This document shows positions 7,280 through 15,551 of a stretch of 15,694 bases of DNA, in pieces (positions within the stretch are counted from its first letter, which is position 1; each line of letters opens with the position of its first letter). Location of the stretch: contig JAIRUI010000125.1 of NCBI GenBank assembly GCA_031254455.1, forward strand, positions 1 through 15,694, given 5' to 3'. The position numbers were made by a program, and so were the translations under genes. This stretch comes from Chitinispirillales bacterium (GTDB taxonomy: Bacteria > Fibrobacterota > Chitinivibrionia > Chitinivibrionales > Chitinivibrionaceae). The notes beneath the pieces were generated by a model. It saw nothing but the letters and a program-made list of their open reading frames with translations, was not told the origin of the DNA and ran no database searches.

Positions 7280-10200
7280 ATGAAACGAATAATGAATTTT
7301 TTTTATGTAATTTTAGTATTTATATCGTTTCCGTTTTTTATGATTGGATGCAAAAAAAACCCCTCAAAACCGGACAACAAAACATCAAATATTTACACCT
7401 CGTTTCGTAATATTCCCGGAGTTACCAAAGAAGAAATTAAATTTGTAGAAAATATTCGTAAACGATTTGAGTTTTTTGTTTTCGGAGGAAATTACGGGAC
7501 AGAATTATTTATCGATAGCAACGGAGAATTAGACGGATTTACCGTTATGTTTTGCGATTGGCTTTCAGACTTATTTGAAATGCAATTTAAACCGAAAATT
7601 TATAAATGGGATGATTTGCTTGAAGGGCTTGAGAACGGAGAAGTGAATTTTACTGGTGAAATGACTGCTACGGAAGAACGCCTGAAAACATATTTTATGA
7701 CAGGTCCTATAGCGCAGCGACCGCTTATATCGGTAACGAAAAAAAACAGTGAGCCGTTGTCTCATATTGCCAAAATACGGAATTTGCGCTACGGTTTTTT
7801 ATCGAATGTAACCACAGATAAAGATATTTTCGCTCGAACTGTGCTAAATTTTGAAGCGATATATATTAACGATTACGATGTCGCTTGTAATATGCTCAAA
7901 AATGAAGAAATTGACGTTTTTTTTGAAGAAAGCCCTGCGGAAGCCGTTTTTGGAGCGCACGAAGAATTTAATATTACGCCATTTTTTCCGCTGATTTTTA
8001 GCCCGGTATCGCTGACAACACAAAACAAGGAACTTGAGCCGTTTATTTCGATAGTGAATAAAGCGTTGCAAAACGACGGAATTAAATATCTTACCAACCT
8101 TTACAATAATGGTTACAAAATATACAAAAAAAACTTGTTAGACACGCGGTTAACAGAAGAAGAACGCGCTTATATAACCGAACGTTCTGTGATACCTTTT
8201 GCGGCGGAAAACGCAAATTACCCTATATGTTTTTATAACGCTCACAAAAAAACTTGGAATGGAATTGCAATTGATTTATTGAAAGAAATTGAATTTCTGA
8301 CAGGACTTAAATTTAAGAGAATTAATAATCAAGACAAAGAAATTTCAAATTTATTGGATTTGCTTGCAAGCGGTGAAGCGTCCATTATTTCCGAATTAAT
8401 ACTTACAAACTATAGCGACGAACGCTTTTTGTGGTCTGAAACTACGCTTTTTGAAGATGATTTCGCTCTTATTTCTCATTCAGAACTAAGAAATATCAAC
8501 GTTTATGAAATATCATATTATAAGATAGCGTTAGTTAAAGGAACAGCATCCTCCACATTGTTTCGCAGTTGGTTTCCGTTTCACAAAGACTTCATAGAAT
8601 ACGACAATACAAATGCCGCATTTAACGCATTGATTCGAGGAGATGTAGATATGGTAATGGCAAGTCATAATAAACTCCTCATGCTGACAAATTACAGGGA
8701 ACTTCCGGATTACAAGATAAACTTCTCATTCAATGATAATTTTAAATCTACATACGGTTATAAATCTACATTCGGATTCAATAAAGATGAAGTTATTTTA
8801 CGTTCTATAGTTGACAAAGCTCTTCAAGTGATCGACGTAGAATCAATATCGGAAGAATGGTTGTGTAAAACTTATGATTACAAAATAAAAATGATGAAAA
8901 TGCAAATTCCTTGGATGATTGGAGGTATAGTTGTTTTACTGATAATTCCCACAATTCTTTATCGACTTCGCAGACAAACCGAAGAAAGCAAAAAACTTGA
9001 GAAGCAAGTCTTTGAGCGAACCGCAGAACTTGAAATGCAACACTTACTCGCTTCTACTATAAATGATACCGCAGCGCTTCTTTTGGAATCAAATCCGTTA
9101 AATTATTGGGATGTCATAAATAATTGTGTCGGTATGATTGGAAGACAAATAGATGTAGATAGCGTGTGTTTGTGGCAATGTTTTAGAAATGAAGACGGGA
9201 CGTGTTTTTACAAACGGGTGTGCAGTTGGTCGGGTAAAGAACAAGTAAAAAATTACGGATCGGAAGAATTAGCATATCAAGATGTTATTTCGGATATGGA
9301 AGAAACGCTTTTGCGCGGGGAATATGTAAGAAAAGTTCAAGATGAGTTTTCCAAAAGAGAACTTCTATATTTTGAACGTATGCATGTTCAATCTTTTGTA
9401 GCGGTTCCAATGTTTTTAGAAAATAATTTCTGGGGATTTGCCGGTTTTTACGATTGTCAAAGGACGCGTAAATTTTCCGTTCCCGAATGTTACTCGCTGT
9501 ATTCGTGGGGATTGCTTACTACCAGCGCAATTCAACGCGGTATTATCGTAAACGACATGCAAAATACCTTGGCAAAACTTCAAACGGTTGTAGGCAAATA
9601 TGCGGGTGTAATTTGGAGTGTAGATCTTAACGGGATAATAACAACATTTGACGGACAACTTTTGAGTGAAATAGGAATTGAAACATCGTCTATGCTAGGG
9701 AAATCTGTTGATTCCGTCAGTGAACTTAATAATTTTATTGATATTATCAAAAATGCAGAGAAAACATTCAGTGAAGGCGCACAGAACTGGTCTTGCGAAA
9801 TCGACGGTCGCGTATTAAGATCTCACACGGCGCAAATAAAAGATACGAATGGGAACGTAATAGGCGTAGTCGGCAGCACGGACGACGTGTCGGAATCCAT
9901 AAGAATTCAGAATGATTTGGCAAAAGCCGCAAAAGCCGCTGAAGCCGCAAATAAAACAAAGTCTGCTTTCCTGGCTAATATGAGCCATGAAATACGTACG
10001 CCTATGAATAGTATAATAGGATTTTCGGAATTAGCTATTAGTGACGATATCCCGACAAAAACTAAAGAATACATAGATAATATATCAAGAAGCGCAAAAG
10101 CATTGCTTCAAATTATAAATGATATTTTAGACCTCTCAAAAATTGAATCGGGAAAAATGGAGATAGAATCAATTCCGTTTAATCTTCACGACGTATTGTA

Positions 10201-11665
10201 TCAGTGTAAAACGGTAATAACCCATAAAGCGGTTGAAAAAAATATAATACTGCATTTTTACGCAGAACCTATATTAAATAAAAAACTGCTTGGCGATCCG
10301 ACCAAATTGCGTCAAGTGCTTATCAATCTTTTAAGTAATTCGATAAAATTTACAAATGTCGGCGCGGTCAAGCTTTCTGCAACCGCCGAAGATTTAACAG
10401 ATAAAAGTTGTACGATACATTTTGAGGTTAAAGATAGCGGAATCGGCATATCTTCCGATGAATTAAAAAATATATTTGAACCGTTTGTACAAGCGGACGC
10501 CAGCATTACACGCAAATACGGGGGAACAGGATTAGGACTCCCAATAACAAAAAACATCGTTGAGTTGATGGGTGGTAAAATTACAGTGGAAAGTTCCCCT
10601 GGAATCGGTAGCAAATTTAGTTTTGATATTATATTTCAAACAATAGACGTCAACGAAAACGAGGACGGCGACGGCGACGGCGTTGAAGAAATCGTTGAAA
10701 AACCGATGTTCAGCGATGAAGAAATACTTGTATGTGAAGATAACGCAATGAACCAGCAAGTTATTACCGAGCATCTTTCCAGAGTCGGGCTTCGCACTGT
10801 AATCGCAGAAAACGGTAAAATAGGGATTGATCTTGTAAAGGAGCGCAAAAATAAAGGAGAAAAACCATTTTCATTGATTTTTATGGATATGCAAATGCCT
10901 GTTATGGATGGACTTGAAGCCGCTCCAAAAATCATGGAATTGGAAACACAAACGCCGATAGTTGCTATGACAGCGAATGTTATGTCCAACGAAATGGAAT
11001 TTTACAGGAATGCCGGCATGAATGACTGCGTAGGTAAACCGTTTACAACACAGGAATTGTGGCATTGTTTGTTAAAATATATTACTCCAGCAAATAAGGC
11101 GTTTGCGGCTTCAAATATGCATGCAAGTATAGACAAAGACGCCGATGAAAAATTGCATAAACGCTTATTAATTGATTTTGTCAAAGATAATAAAAAAAAA
11201 TTCGACGAAATTGTCGAAGCAATAAATAATGATGATATTAAACTTGCCCATCGATTGGCACATACTTTAAAAAGCACTGCTGGACTTATAGGTAAAATTT
11301 CGCTGCAAAACGCAGCCAATGATATTGAAAAAATGTTAAAAGACGGAAAAGATAATACGACAAAGGCAAGTATGGATATTCTTAAATTTGAGCTAAATAC
11401 AGTTCTGAAAGATCTTATGCCGCTGCTTGAAAAAAGCGTAAAACTTACAAAAACGACAGAAAATCTTTCGGAAAAAGAAACACTAGTGCTTATTGAAAAA
11501 TTAGAACATTTACTGAAAAGCGGCAATCCCGAATGTTTGGAACTTTCAGAAAAGCTAAATAGCATACCGGGAAGTGAAAATCTTATTGAATTGATGGAAA
11601 ATTTTGATTTCGGACCGGCAGCCGCCGCGCTTGCTGATTTGAAGAAAGGATTGGGGATACTATAA
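7280..11665 (+). CDS. BvgS/EvgS-like unorthodox hybrid sensor histidine kinase
   Basis: This 1461-residue membrane sensor probably detects a small solute outside the inner membrane and drives a multi-step phosphorelay. Domains in order: signal sequence ending in a lipobox-like MIGC (C24); two bacterial solute-binding family 3 domains (about 48-285 and 292-535); one membrane helix (about 542-563); short coiled coil; GAF (about 590-752); PAS (about 765-880); HisKA with phospho-acceptor H903 in SHEIRTP; HATPase with N-box N1020, D1052 in DSGIGI and a GGTGLGL box near 1083; receiver with acidic E1153/D1154 and phospho-acceptor D1203; and HPt with H1328 in AHTLKS. All relay residues are present. 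The layout is that of BvgS/EvgS with an added GAF. The ATG at 7280 is the only ATG/GTG/TTG codon between an in-frame stop at 7253 and the signal peptide. AAGGA lies 14 bases away, so the ribosome site is poor. The next gene begins directly after the stop codon. The ligand is unknown; amino acids are plausible by family. Confidence 0.92.
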   Translation: MKRIMNFFYVILVFISFPFFMIGCKKNPSKPDNKTSNIYTSFRNIPGVTKEEIKFVENIRKRFEFFVFGGNYGTELFIDSNGELDGFTVMFCDWLSDLFEMQFKPKIYKWDDLLEGLENGEVNFTGEMTATEERLKTYFMTGPIAQRPLISVTKKNSEPLSHIAKIRNLRYGFLSNVTTDKDIFARTVLNFEAIYINDYDVACNMLKNEEIDVFFEESPAEAVFGAHEEFNITPFFPLIFSPVSLTTQNKELEPFISIVNKALQNDGIKYLTNLYNNGYKIYKKNLLDTRLTEEERAYITERSVIPFAAENANYPICFYNAHKKTWNGIAIDLLKEIEFLTGLKFKRINNQDKEISNLLDLLASGEASIISELILTNYSDERFLWSETTLFEDDFALISHSELRNINVYEISYYKIALVKGTASSTLFRSWFPFHKDFIEYDNTNAAFNALIRGDVDMVMASHNKLLMLTNYRELPDYKINFSFNDNFKSTYGYKSTFGFNKDEVILRSIVDKALQVIDVESISEEWLCKTYDYKIKMMKMQIPWMIGGIVVLLIIPTILYRLRRQTEESKKLEKQVFERTAELEMQHLLASTINDTAALLLESNPLNYWDVINNCVGMIGRQIDVDSVCLWQCFRNEDGTCFYKRVCSWSGKEQVKNYGSEELAYQDVISDMEETLLRGEYVRKVQDEFSKRELLYFERMHVQSFVAVPMFLENNFWGFAGFYDCQRTRKFSVPECYSLYSWGLLTTSAIQRGIIVNDMQNTLAKLQTVVGKYAGVIWSVDLNGIITTFDGQLLSEIGIETSSMLGKSVDSVSELNNFIDIIKNAEKTFSEGAQNWSCEIDGRVLRSHTAQIKDTNGNVIGVVGSTDDVSESIRIQNDLAKAAKAAEAANKTKSAFLANMSHEIRTPMNSIIGFSELAISDDIPTKTKEYIDNISRSAKALLQIINDILDLSKIESGKMEIESIPFNLHDVLYQCKTVITHKAVEKNIILHFYAEPILNKKLLGDPTKLRQVLINLLSNSIKFTNVGAVKLSATAEDLTDKSCTIHFEVKDSGIGISSDELKNIFEPFVQADASITRKYGGTGLGLPITKNIVELMGGKITVESSPGIGSKFSFDIIFQTIDVNENEDGDGDGVEEIVEKPMFSDEEILVCEDNAMNQQVITEHLSRVGLRTVIAENGKIGIDLVKERKNKGEKPFSLIFMDMQMPVMDGLEAAPKIMELETQTPIVAMTANVMSNEMEFYRNAGMNDCVGKPFTTQELWHCLLKYITPANKAFAASNMHASIDKDADEKLHKRLLIDFVKDNKKKFDEIVEAINNDDIKLAHRLAHTLKSTAGLIGKISLQNAANDIEKMLKDGKDNTTKASMDILKFELNTVLKDLMPLLEKSVKLTKTTENLSEKETLVLIEKLEHLLKSGNPECLELSEKLNSIPGSENLIELMENFDFGPAAAALADLKKGLGIL
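10664..10681 (+). repeat. Three GACGGC hexamers in the HATPase-receiver linker
   Basis: Three perfect in-frame copies of GACGGC encode part of an acidic Asp-Gly linker (ENEDGDGDGVEE) between the kinase's ATPase and receiver domains. Copy number could change without breaking the frame, so this is a likely length-variable hinge. Confidence 0.6.
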
Positions 11666-12592
11666 ATGGATATTACGCCAAAAAACAGTATACTGATAGT
11701 GGACGATGAAAAAACTAATCTTATGGCGCTAAATCATTTGTTGCATGAAAAATACACGGTTTATACGGCAAAAGACGGAAGAACCGCTATCGAAAGAGTG
11801 AAAGAATATTTACCGGATTTGGTTTTGTTAGATGTCATAATGCCGGAAATGAACGGATACGAGATACTTGCTGAAATTAGGAAACTAGACGGTAAAATTA
11901 AAGAAGTCCCCGTTATTTTCATTACCGGTCTCAGCGATAGTGAAAACGAAGAGAAAGGATTACTGTCGGGAGCAGCCGATTACATAGGTAAACCGTTTAG
12001 TTCGGCTATCGTAAAATTGAGAGTTCATAACCAATTACAAATCGTAAATCAGATGCGTATTATTGAACGTTTAAGCCAAATAGACCAATTGACAGGGATA
12101 CCCAATAGGCGCAGTTTAGATAATCAGATGTTTGTGGAATGGGGAAGAGCGGTTAGAGAAAATATACCTATCGGTTTTTTGATGATTGATGTGGACAAGT
12201 TTAAAACATTTAACGACACATACGGACATCAGCACGGCGATGTTGTTTTGCAGACAGTTGCAAAAATTCTTACGCATACGTTAAAACGTTCAGGCGATTT
12301 TGCCGCTCGTTATGGAGGAGAAGAATTTTCAGTATTGCTTCCAAATACGGATATAGACGGAGTGACGGATATTGCCGAGCAAATTCGTAAGGCAATTGAA
12401 AAAGAATCAATACCTTGCAAAGACGGATCAATAACTAATGTTACGATTAGTATCGGGGTTCATTCGTTAGAGCCGTCGCAAAACGATACAATTCAGTCGT
12501 TGATTGCCAAAGCGGACGAAGCGCTTTATGCCGCTAAAAATACGGGTAGAAATAAAGTTTGCCGAGCCGAAGAAATTTTATTGGAAACGTGA
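11666..12592 (+). CDS. PleD-like response regulator with GGDEF diguanylate cyclase domain
   Basis: This 308-residue cytoplasmic protein probably makes c-di-GMP from two GTP when its receiver is phosphorylated. The receiver domain covers residues 8-122, with acidic D13/D14, phospho-acceptor D56 (LLDVIMPEMNG), T87 and K109. The GGDEF domain covers about 135-300, with the active-site GGEEF at 217-221. An RxxD inhibitory site (R208-D211) sits five residues upstream, so feedback inhibition by c-di-GMP should be possible. The metal-binding DVDKFK at 175-180 and NDTYGH at 183-188 are intact. Its ATG directly follows the stop of the hybrid kinase (TAAATG), with GGGGA eight bases upstream inside that gene, so co-translation and partnership with the kinase HPt are likely. 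It has one receiver, whereas PleD itself has two. No output domain other than GGDEF is present. Confidence 0.95.
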   Translation: MDITPKNSILIVDDEKTNLMALNHLLHEKYTVYTAKDGRTAIERVKEYLPDLVLLDVIMPEMNGYEILAEIRKLDGKIKEVPVIFITGLSDSENEEKGLLSGAADYIGKPFSSAIVKLRVHNQLQIVNQMRIIERLSQIDQLTGIPNRRSLDNQMFVEWGRAVRENIPIGFLMIDVDKFKTFNDTYGHQHGDVVLQTVAKILTHTLKRSGDFAARYGGEEFSVLLPNTDIDGVTDIAEQIRKAIEKESIPCKDGSITNVTISIGVHSLEPSQNDTIQSLIAKADEALYAAKNTGRNKVCRAEEILLET

Positions 12593-12610
12593 AATAAAAA
12601 CGCCTTGCTT

Positions 12611-14023
12611 TTAGTGTGAAGTTAATTTATTCCAGCCGATTGTTATCGCCATATTTATAGAAAATCCGAAAAACGGCGTTGTATTTGAATCTTCAAAAAC
12701 ATTTTCGGTTTTGGCGTTTGAAAATCCGCCGAAAATTTCCGCAGTATTGTGTTTGTATTCATAAACAAGTGAAAGCCAGCCGGCAGTTTCACGGTGTATG
12801 TTTCCGTAGGGAATTTTATCTTTTCGCGTTCCATGCATTGTTTCTATGTCGTAATTTATATCTCGTTCTCCCTGTCGTAGAAGCCAGAAGTACGCTTCGG
12901 TTTTCAAGCCGATTTTGTCGAAACAATGTCCGAGTTTTCCCCAGTATATCTGATTATCAGAGCCAAGCGGACTGCCTATAAGCGCTTCTTTGTTACGGTA
13001 TCTTAAAGCATCGCCTGTTACGTGATTATACACATAGGAGTTAATTTGTCCCGCTTCTGCAAATCCGTAAATAATTTTTGGAACGTTGAATTTCGCTCCG
13101 GCGATAAATCCCAGACAATTTTGTACGCTTTGCGACGCGCCGTCTCTGTCGCCTTGAATATCATCAATCAAAAGTTCGCCGTATATTTTTAATTTTTTAT
13201 CGAAAAAATTTGCGTAAGCGTCAATTGAACCGAGAGATTTTTCACCGTCGTTTCCATAACGCCAATTTGATATTTGCGCGTAATGATATATGAAAACAGG
13301 AATTAAATATTGAAGCTCAAAAGAACGTCCGTTTCCCGCATAAATTTCCGCCTGCGAGACCGCAATTCCCCACAAATCGCGGTAGTATTCTATTCTTCCG
13401 TAAGCAAGAAACCTGTGCACTAAAATTTCTTGCGGCGAATGCTCGTAGTAATATCCCCAAGGCGTGCTGTTTAGTTGTGCGGCGAGTCCGTAAATTGTAA
13501 ATCCCCACAGTTTATATCTCTGATAAAGTCCTGTGAAACCCATATTATAATCGGAAAGCAGCAATCCGCCTATTTGTGAAGGTCCGAAATTGTAATAATC
13601 TTTGCCGACGCCGATTGAAATATAATCGTTCGGCGTAAATTTTAACATTAATCTGTGTACGTCAAGCGCTTTAAGCGTATCTTTATGATCATTCCCTTTT
13701 TCGGGTTTTACCCAATCCAGCGTTTTCCCATAAATTGCTTTGTTGTCAAGAAAAACTCCAAAAACAAAATCCAACGCTTTATATCCGATTGAGTCGCCGA
13801 AATACGCTATAATTCGTCCGTTATTTATGTCTTTAGCGTAGATTCCTCCTGATTTCAGGCGTAAATTGAAATTATTCGCTAATAAAAATTCCGAATCATT
13901 TTTGAATCGTAAAGTATAAACGCTGTCTTTTTCGGCATTTCTGTGTATGTTGTCGTCTAAAACGACAGGTAAAGCAAAAACAGACGTCATGCAAACGACA
14001 AGCGACAAAAAAATATTTCTCAT
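12611..14023 (-). CDS. Wzi-like capsule-assembly outer-membrane beta-barrel protein
   Basis: This 470-residue exported protein has a signal peptide (MRNIFLSLVVCMTSVFA, cleavage predicted near residue 17-18). It continues with alternating aromatic/polar strands typical of an outer-membrane beta-barrel. The stretch around 138-170 (GVGKDYYNFGPS, then GGLLLSDYNMGF) resembles the conserved core of the capsule assembly Wzi family, as does the aromatic-rich IPVFIYHYAQ near 241-250. Wzi binds capsular polysaccharide at the cell surface in enterobacteria; that role is inferred here, and it could be another barrel of the same superfamily. GGGAG lies just upstream of the ATG at 14023. It is the second gene of an operon, 48 bp after the DUF1573 gene. 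No polysaccharide export or glycosyltransferase genes are in the window. It converges on the cyclase gene with only 18 bp between the stop codons. Confidence 0.7.
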   Translation of the reverse strand: MRNIFLSLVVCMTSVFALPVVLDDNIHRNAEKDSVYTLRFKNDSEFLLANNFNLRLKSGGIYAKDINNGRIIAYFGDSIGYKALDFVFGVFLDNKAIYGKTLDWVKPEKGNDHKDTLKALDVHRLMLKFTPNDYISIGVGKDYYNFGPSQIGGLLLSDYNMGFTGLYQRYKLWGFTIYGLAAQLNSTPWGYYYEHSPQEILVHRFLAYGRIEYYRDLWGIAVSQAEIYAGNGRSFELQYLIPVFIYHYAQISNWRYGNDGEKSLGSIDAYANFFDKKLKIYGELLIDDIQGDRDGASQSVQNCLGFIAGAKFNVPKIIYGFAEAGQINSYVYNHVTGDALRYRNKEALIGSPLGSDNQIYWGKLGHCFDKIGLKTEAYFWLLRQGERDINYDIETMHGTRKDKIPYGNIHRETAGWLSLVYEYKHNTAEIFGGFSNAKTENVFEDSNTTPFFGFSINMAITIGWNKLTSH

Positions 14024-14071
14024 TCGTCTCCCAACAAAGTCGTCAGTTCAAATCAATTGTATGATTTTACA

Positions 14072-14782
14072 TCAATACGGGACATCTTTTTTCGGTTCAA
14101 TGGCAACGTTTAACTCAATGGACGGTTTCTGTTTCACGTTAGTCTCAAAGACAATTTTTCCGTTTTCGTATTTGCTGACGTTTCTTATGAATTCAAAATC
14201 AAATTCGTAAGTCGTAATGCCCTCTTTGTCGGGTTTGCCCTTGTTTTTAACGGTCGTCTTTACAACAATCGGCGAAATGTTTTCCTGATTGTTGCTCAAA
14301 ATATATTGCGCTTTTTTAATTATCAAATCCGGTTGCGAAGCCAAAAGGGATACGGAACCGTTAATTTTTCCATTATCTGAAAATAAATTCATCCATCTCT
14401 GCGAAATGTCGAGCGCAGCCTTTATGAACGTCTTGATTCTAAGTTGAATTCGCGATGAATCCGGATCGTTTGAATAAACAGTTAGAATTTTTTCCTGATG
14501 TCCGGTAAAACCATCGGTATTAAATTCCGCCAATATATTTCCAGCGGTACCGGGCGCTATTACGGAATCAAATTTTGCAACCGTACATCCGCAACTCGGA
14601 CGCACGGATGTTATTTTAAGCGGCTCATTCCCATTGTTTACTATAGAAAACGTATGTGACAACACCTTGTTGCCGTCTGGGATCGTTCCAAAATCAAATG
14701 TTTTTTGCTCTACGAAAAGTCTTGGTTGCGCGTATAAAACAGCCGCGACAAACAGCGATGACAAAACAATTTTCATTTTCAT
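14072..14782 (-). CDS. Exported DUF1573 domain protein
   Basis: This 236-residue exported protein starts MKMKIVLSSLFVAAVLYA, a signal peptide with likely cleavage before QPRLF. Residues about 22-120 form a DUF1573 domain, an Ig-like/ASH-type beta fold, with the hallmark FDFGTI near 29-34, the NNGNEPLKI strand and SCGCT at 63-67. The C-terminal half (about 120-236) is beta-rich and not recognised. DUF1573 proteins are common in Bacteroidetes, Fibrobacter and related bacteria; their biochemical function is not established. The start at 14782 is preferred over the upstream ATG at 14788 because GGAGGT directly abuts the latter with no spacer and is six bases from 14782. It is probably co-transcribed with the Wzi-like gene, suggesting an envelope role. 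No clear promoter was found in the AT-rich region upstream. Confidence 0.85.
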   Translation of the reverse strand: MKMKIVLSSLFVAAVLYAQPRLFVEQKTFDFGTIPDGNKVLSHTFSIVNNGNEPLKITSVRPSCGCTVAKFDSVIAPGTAGNILAEFNTDGFTGHQEKILTVYSNDPDSSRIQLRIKTFIKAALDISQRWMNLFSDNGKINGSVSLLASQPDLIIKKAQYILSNNQENISPIVVKTTVKNKGKPDKEGITTYEFDFEFIRNVSKYENGKIVFETNVKQKPSIELNVAIEPKKDVPY

Positions 14783-14788
14783 AAACAT

Positions 14789-14794
14789 ACCTCC
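14789..14794 (-). promoter_or_regulatory. Ribosome binding site that fixes the DUF1573 start
   Basis: GGAGGT on the minus strand touches the ATG at 14788 directly and is six bases from the in-frame ATG at 14782. Normal spacing selects the second ATG, so the protein is two residues shorter than the longest frame. Confidence 0.7.
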
Positions 14795-15155
14795 AAATGA
14801 AAAACATTAAAAAATAAATTAACTCATACTCAAAACTACTTTTATTTACAAAACAATAATAAAAAATTAGATGACTATATACAATTTTACACAAAGATAT
14901 AATCAACCCATTTTATGGGTTATTTTATTAATCAAATTACTTTTTGCCAATGAAAAATTGGCAATTAAAATCAAAAATTCAGACTTTCCTGTCAAAAATT
15001 AAAAATCCGCCCAATTCTTTTTATTGCTTGGGTGTATATAAAAATTACATCCCAGATTTAACTTAATGTAAAACATTAAATAAAATCACATAATCTCCTG
15101 AAATATATACACGTTTCCGCCGTCGGTTATTACTTTTAAAATAAAGGAAACAGGT
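14795..15155. other. Gene-free AT-rich stretch between the DUF1573 gene and the IS1595 fragment
   Basis: I see no convincing coding frame in these roughly 360 bases. The stretch contains the untranslated upstream region of the DUF1573 gene, a cluster of short inverted repeats (listed separately) and, somewhere before 15156, the left end of the IS1595-type element. The terminal inverted repeat of that element was not identifiable by eye. Confidence 0.6.
14905..15079. repeat. Cluster of four short inverted repeats
   Basis: Four hairpin-forming sequences lie within 175 bp: AACCCAT/ATGGGTT (14905-14921), TTGCCAAT/ATTGGCAA (14944-14964), CCCAA/TTGGG (15010-15032) and TTAATGT/ACATTAA (15063-15079). 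The 15029-15032 arm could instead pair, as TGGGTGTA, with TACATCCCA just downstream with one bulge, so alternative folds exist. The A/T-only pairs could be chance; the 8-bp TTGCCAAT repeat less so. Confidence 0.4.
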
Positions 15156-15551
15156 ATGTTAAGTTTGAGGAGTTTTAATTCAATTTTAGATTTGATAAGT
15201 GAATTTTCAACAGAAGAAATTTGCATTGAGCATTTAGAGTCAATGCGTTGGGCAGATAATATTGTCAGCCCGTTTGACCCTGATTCCAAAGTTTACAAAT
15301 GCAAGGGCGGAAAATATCGGTGCAGGAATACGGGCAAGTATTTTAACGTTAAGACAGGCACTTTATTTGATAATACTAAAATCAAACTTAAAAAATGGTT
15401 TTTGGCTATTTGGTTAATCACCTCTCATAAGAAAGGAATCTCATCTTTACAACTTTCAAGGGATATAAATGTGACTCAAAAGACTGCTTGGTTTATGCTA
15501 CAGCGCATTAGGAAGTGTTTTGAGGCTGAGAATAACAATGTGTTAGATAAT
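15156..15551 (+). pseudogene. IS1595-family transposase, N-terminal part, interrupted
   Basis: About 132 residues match the N-terminal region of ISXO2/IS1595-family transposases: a zinc-ribbon-like segment (YKCKGGKYRCRNTGKYF near 47-63), then VKTGTLFDNTKI (65-76), the WFLAIWLITSHKKGISS block (81-97) and a helix-turn-helix-like QKTAWFMLQRIRKCF (108-122). AAAGGA seven to eight bases upstream of the ATG supports the start. Family members run to about 300 residues, with the catalytic acidic residues in the part that should follow VLDN. Here the frame instead enters reverse-strand IS5-type sequence and reads about 24 unrelated residues to a stop at 15626. The gene is therefore disrupted. Its 3' part may resume beyond the right edge. 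Confidence 0.85.

Noticed and set aside
9921..9950. Ala-rich near-repeat (GCCGCAAAA-like units) before the HisKA domain
   Set aside because: This is the usual helical linker preceding SHEIRTP in hybrid kinases and not an unusual repeat.
11002..11565. 187-codon minus-strand frame opposite the kinase HPt region
   Set aside because: It is antisense to a conserved HPt domain and Ser/Phe-rich, a typical complement of Lys/Glu-rich coding.
12597..12612. Weak hairpin between the converging cyclase and Wzi-like genes (AAAAcGC / GCTTTT)
   Set aside because: It has only six pairs with a bulge and overlaps a stop codon, too weak to call a terminator even though one is expected here.
14694..14906. Minus-strand frame overlapping the start of the DUF1573 gene
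   Set aside because: It overlaps the signal peptide of the DUF1573 gene in another frame and has no ribosome site.
15086..15289. 67-codon minus-strand frame opposite the IS1595 transposase start
   Set aside because: The plus-strand frame has clear transposase motifs and a ribosome site. The opposite frame has neither.
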